A DNA stretch of 8,481 bases from contig JADLDX010000563.1 in assembly GCA_020846515.1 (NCBI GenBank), positions 1 through 8,481 on the forward strand. The letters are read 5' to 3'. Below are positions 5,544-8,481 of this stretch, in pieces. Position 1 is the first letter of the stretch; each line of letters opens with the position of its first letter. Below the pieces are notes generated by a model that saw nothing but the letters and a program-made list of their open reading frames with translations, was not told where the DNA came from and made no database searches. This stretch comes from Pirellulaceae bacterium (GTDB taxonomy: Bacteria > Planctomycetota > Planctomycetia > Pirellulales > Pirellulaceae). The translations under genes and the position numbers were made by a program.

Positions 5544-7067
5544 TTATCGAGAGAGGGATTGGAGCGTGGCTGCGAGTTTCTGCTGAAGTTCAGTTAGACT
5601 ATCCTTGGACTGAGGTTTTTTCATAAGGTTATGCCATTCGTGTGGATCGGTGGCAATGTGGTAGAGTTCTTCCTCGCCCGCGCTGTAGCGAATATATCGC
5701 CAATCACGTGTGCTCAATGCGTAATTGCCTGCGCCAATGGTCGTGAGTACGGCACGCTCGGTGTGTTGATCAGGGGCTTTCAGTAGCGGCACGAGTGATT
5801 CTCCTTGTGCGTGAGGAGCTGGAGGTAGGTGTGCAATTTCTAACAGTGTCGGATACAAATCGACTAAGCTCACCGCTTCGGCACAAGTTGCGCCGCGAAC
5901 GGCGGATTGGTTTCGCGGGGGGACGATAATCAGCGGCACACGGGTTGATTTTCGCCAGGGGGTCCATTTACCCCAATGTTGTTTCTCGCCCAGATGCCAG
6001 CCATGATCGCTCCACAAAATGATCCAGGTGTTCTCAGCATACGCCGATTCATCTAGCGCTTGTATCAGTCGCCCCACTTGTCGATCGACATACGTGATGC
6101 ATGCCAAGTAAGCCAGCGCGGCTGATTGCCATTGCTGATGTTTCACCACCAGCGAATGCGTGCCCGCCGTGATTGCGTCTAAAGCAAACTTTTGTCCTGC
6201 GGCACCGAGGTCGTTCAAATCATGCTCATCCACTTGGGGCAAACGAATGTCCTTAACAGGCGGATACTCTTGAAAATCTTGCTGGGGAGCGAACAACGGG
6301 ATGTGTGGACGATAATAGCCAACACTTAGAAACAACGGCTCTTTGCGTGGCTCCGCGAGTTTGCCTATGGCCCAACTGGTAATGCGCGTATCTCCAAATT
6401 CGTCATCGGGAACTTGAGTTGGCCCCCAATCAAACGATTCGCCGTTGTTGGATTGGGCATTGCGCTCGCTCGGCAAGCCATTGAGTGGCAGGACCCAATC
6501 GCGCTGCCCAGGACCTGCTTGAATCCGATGGCGCGGATGATCCGTCCCCTTACTAGTTTGCTCTTGAGCCGTGTATTTCACCTGCTCGGGCGTGAAGGGG
6601 CTCCAGCGTTGTTCTGTCTCAAGATAATCTTGAAAGAACGGAGTGCCCGCTCCATGAAAGATCTTGCCTGCTCCCAGCGTAACATAGCCACCCGAGGCGA
6701 GTCGCACTGGCAACTGTTGTGCCTTCGGTGGCGCTTTTCCACGCTCTGCACCCCAATTGCTTAACACACCGGTGGTTTGCGGATAACAGCCTGAAAGCAC
6801 CGCTGTGCGTGAAGCCAAGCAAACCGGCGCCGCACAGTGAGCATTCGTGAAAAGGATACCTTGTTTCGCGAGTCGATCGATATAAGGTGTTTTCGCTTGT
6901 GGATGGCCGCCCATACATCCCAGCCAATCGTTGAGATCATCGACCGCAATGAACAATATGTGCGGCCGCTGCTCATCTGCTCGCAATGGAGATAAGCCAG
7001 CGAGTGAACCAACGATCCAGCCGAGCAGTAAAGGAATTGCGAGTCTATTCAGGGACGAATTCATCAT
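5544..7067 (-). CDS. Secreted sulfatase, iduronate-2-sulfatase-like
   Basis: A 507-residue arylsulfatase-superfamily enzyme expected to hydrolyse sulfate esters of a polysaccharide outside the cytoplasm. The signal peptide is about residues 1-30 (core LAIPLLLGWIVGSLAGL, likely cut after LRA). Metal ligands D43/D44 lie in AVDDLNDW. The formylglycine motif is CLASR with C83 and R87, the CxAxR variant rather than the commoner CxPSR; C83 would be oxidised by a formylglycine-generating enzyme encoded elsewhere. Other active-site motifs are GAGKIFHG (K135, H138), YYRPHIP (H255) and LWSDHGWHLG (D354, H355). The C-terminal subdomain has LYHIATDPHEWHNLM. These motifs resemble iduronate-2-sulfatase-like enzymes (about S1_7); the true substrate cannot be read from sequence. 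ATG 7067 is chosen because it overlaps the previous sulfatase's TGA as ATGA; ATG 7064 is the alternative. Both sulfatases are probably in one operon. Confidence 0.93.
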   Translation of the reverse strand: MMNSSLNRLAIPLLLGWIVGSLAGLSPLRADEQRPHILFIAVDDLNDWLGCMGGHPQAKTPYIDRLAKQGILFTNAHCAAPVCLASRTAVLSGCYPQTTGVLSNWGAERGKAPPKAQQLPVRLASGGYVTLGAGKIFHGAGTPFFQDYLETEQRWSPFTPEQVKYTAQEQTSKGTDHPRHRIQAGPGQRDWVLPLNGLPSERNAQSNNGESFDWGPTQVPDDEFGDTRITSWAIGKLAEPRKEPLFLSVGYYRPHIPLFAPQQDFQEYPPVKDIRLPQVDEHDLNDLGAAGQKFALDAITAGTHSLVVKHQQWQSAALAYLACITYVDRQVGRLIQALDESAYAENTWIILWSDHGWHLGEKQHWGKWTPWRKSTRVPLIIVPPRNQSAVRGATCAEAVSLVDLYPTLLEIAHLPPAPHAQGESLVPLLKAPDQHTERAVLTTIGAGNYALSTRDWRYIRYSAGEEELYHIATDPHEWHNLMKKPQSKDSLTELQQKLAATLQSLSR

Positions 7068-8481
7068 TCTGAAGTGGCCTTGGCTTTTTTGATTCGCGGT
7101 GGCAAGGGAGGCAAATCGTTCGTACGAATCTCCGCGAGTTTTCGGGTGATTTGCAGTTTGAAATCGGCGACAACATCCGCGCACTGGGGGGACTCCGCCA
7201 GATTGTGATATTGCTGCGGATCTGTTTGCATGTCGTAGAGTTCGTTGCCACCGGCGGCATCTTCTCCATATTGAATGTAAGCCCAACGCTCGTTTCGCAA
7301 GAGCAATGCATTTCCATTTTGGGAGACGCAAAAAGCAGTATCACGTATGACTTGTTGGGGGTTATCCAGAATGGGACTAAAGTCTTTCCCTTGCAAGCGG
7401 GCCGGTGCATCGAGTCCACAGAGCTTGGCGGTGGTGGGGAAAAGGTCCAGCAACTCGACGAAGGAATCGCTCACTCCGGCTGGCTTGCCTGGGACACACA
7501 TGATCAGCGGTACTTTGGCTGATTCCTCATGCAGACTCACCTTCGCCCAAAATTCATGTTCACCCAAATGAAAGCCATGGTCGCTGGTAAAAATGATAAT
7601 GGTCTTCTCAGTGGCACCGGCTCGATCGAGTGCATCGAGGACTTTACCCACTTGGGCATCCATATAACTGACCGCCGCGTAGTACCCAGCCAGCGCTTTC
7701 TTTTGCTGCACAAGGTTCATCTGCATGTTCACGTTGGTTTTATAGTTGATGCCAGCCTTGGGTAAATCGTCCCAATCGCCGGCCACTTTCTCTGGCAAAC
7801 GCATGGCTTGCCAATCATACGCGGTATGGTATTTCGCTGGGGAGACGAAAGGAACATGCGGTCGCACAAAACCAACAGCCAGAAAAAACGGCTCTGACTT
7901 ATGCTGCTCGATAAGCTCACACGCTTTCACGGCTGTTTTACCATCGGCATGGACCAGGTCATCTCCATCGGCTGCTACCACCACGAATGTATTGCCACCC
8001 ACGACACTCTTCTTACCATCGGCATTCCCTTCCAGCGTTTCGCCTTTTCCGACCGCTTTCCATTCCGGGCCAGCACTGTTAAAGCGTTCGGACCAGGAAG
8101 GGGCGTCATCGGCCCCGTTGCTGCCGGTTTCAATATCAATCGGCACCCCCATGTGAAAAATCTTGCTCACACGGGCAGAGTAATAGCCAGCATCTTTAAA
8201 CGTTTGTGGCCAAGTCGCCCGCTCACCAGTGGCAGCGCGTGGGCTGTTATAACCTTGCACACCCGTCGCGTGCGGATAATAGCCCGAGAGCAGCGAGGCG
8301 CGTGAAGGGCCGCAGTACGCACCTTGACAATATGCCCGCGTGAATCGCATCCCTTTCGCCGCCAGTCGATCGATGTTCGGCGTGTGGCACACCTGATTTC
8401 CATAACACGATAGAGCCGTCGCGGTGAGATCATCGGCAATTATGAACAGGACATTATGCTTATCAGCAGCTGTTGTGTTCG
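7064..8481 (-). CDS. Sulfatase, iduronate-2-sulfatase-like, N-terminus cut by right edge
   Basis: The frame is open from the right edge to TGA 7064-7066, giving about 472 residues. The first visible residues are NTTAADKHNVLFIIADDLTA; only the signal peptide and a few residues appear to be missing, as NVLFIIADD normally stands soon after the cleavage site. Asp-Asp of IADD are metal ligands. The formylglycine motif is CGPSR in AYCGPSRASLLSG (Cys codon 8312-8314). SKIFHMG, VGFVRPHVPF and FTSDHGFHLGEHEFW supply the remaining active-site Lys, His and Asp. C-terminal ELYDMQTDPQQYHNLAES resembles the other sulfatase. A GTG at 8392 lies inside the conserved N-terminal strand region and is not the start. 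It overlaps the next sulfatase gene by four bases, implying translational coupling. Substrate is not determinable. Confidence 0.93.
   Translation of the reverse strand, partial: NTTAADKHNVLFIIADDLTATALSCYGNQVCHTPNIDRLAAKGMRFTRAYCQGAYCGPSRASLLSGYYPHATGVQGYNSPRAATGERATWPQTFKDAGYYSARVSKIFHMGVPIDIETGSNGADDAPSWSERFNSAGPEWKAVGKGETLEGNADGKKSVVGGNTFVVVAADGDDLVHADGKTAVKACELIEQHKSEPFFLAVGFVRPHVPFVSPAKYHTAYDWQAMRLPEKVAGDWDDLPKAGINYKTNVNMQMNLVQQKKALAGYYAAVSYMDAQVGKVLDALDRAGATEKTIIIFTSDHGFHLGEHEFWAKVSLHEESAKVPLIMCVPGKPAGVSDSFVELLDLFPTTAKLCGLDAPARLQGKDFSPILDNPQQVIRDTAFCVSQNGNALLLRNERWAYIQYGEDAAGGNELYDMQTDPQQYHNLAESPQCADVVADFKLQITRKLAEIRTNDLPPLPPRIKKAKATSE

Noticed and set aside
7151..8305. Several 70-136 codon plus-strand frames opposite the sulfatases
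   Set aside because: They are antisense to well-supported sulfatase coding sequence and have no domain pattern.

Overview
The window looks like a planctomycete chromosome, most likely a Pirellula/Rhodopirellula-type genome; this is an inference from gene content. The evidence is two secreted sulfatases in tandem, an ECF sigma factor of the type that is expanded in Planctomycetes, a WD40 protein ending in an SH3-like 'DVVPLEDAPAYYT' segment, an EF-hand/TPR/beta-propeller gene, a leucine-rich-repeat protein with the usual 'FSLRSLM' membrane leader, a Uma2-family protein, and starts that mostly lack a clear Shine-Dalgarno sequence.

Layout. Positions 1 to about 1142 hold, on the minus strand, the C-terminal part of a WD40/SH3-like protein that runs off the left edge and seems to have lost its 5' part. 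Head to head with it, on the plus strand, is an EF-hand/TPR/TolB-like propeller gene (1213-2644) broken by an in-frame TGA at 1936 and a frameshift near 2480. Its last codons overlap by ATGA the start of an intact ECF sigma gene (2641-3198). The sigma gene overlaps, tail to tail by 20 bp, a Uma2 gene (3179-3793, minus). A gene-poor stretch (3794-4239) follows, with a 53-bp-period pair of palindromes and a relic of a sigma-factor C-terminus. Then come the LRR membrane protein (4240-5106, minus), a second gene-poor stretch (5107-5543) with CACGAAT-type repeats and a second sigma-factor relic, and two sulfatase genes (5544-7067 and 7064 to the right edge, minus) with an ATGA overlap, read as one operon whose first gene is cut by the right edge.

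The most unusual signal is that the same sigma region-4 coding segment occurs three times: once intact and twice as decayed, plus-strand fragments. Each copy ends at or within a few dozen bases of the 3' end of a minus-strand gene (Uma2, LRR, sulfatase). The two relics resemble each other slightly more than they resemble the intact gene (about 81% against 75-80%), and their similarity extends upstream of the sigma homology into a GTGGCAAA motif related to the CACGAAT repeats. This suggests duplicated sigma-plus-convergent-gene modules, or a dispersed repeat derived from a sigma gene.

Functionally, the sulfatases probably desulfate polysaccharides or glycosaminoglycan-like substrates outside the cytoplasm, and the sigma factor is the one clear regulator. 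The regulon and any link between the sigma factor and the sulfatases cannot be seen here. No tRNA, rRNA, CRISPR array, insertion sequence or transposase was found.
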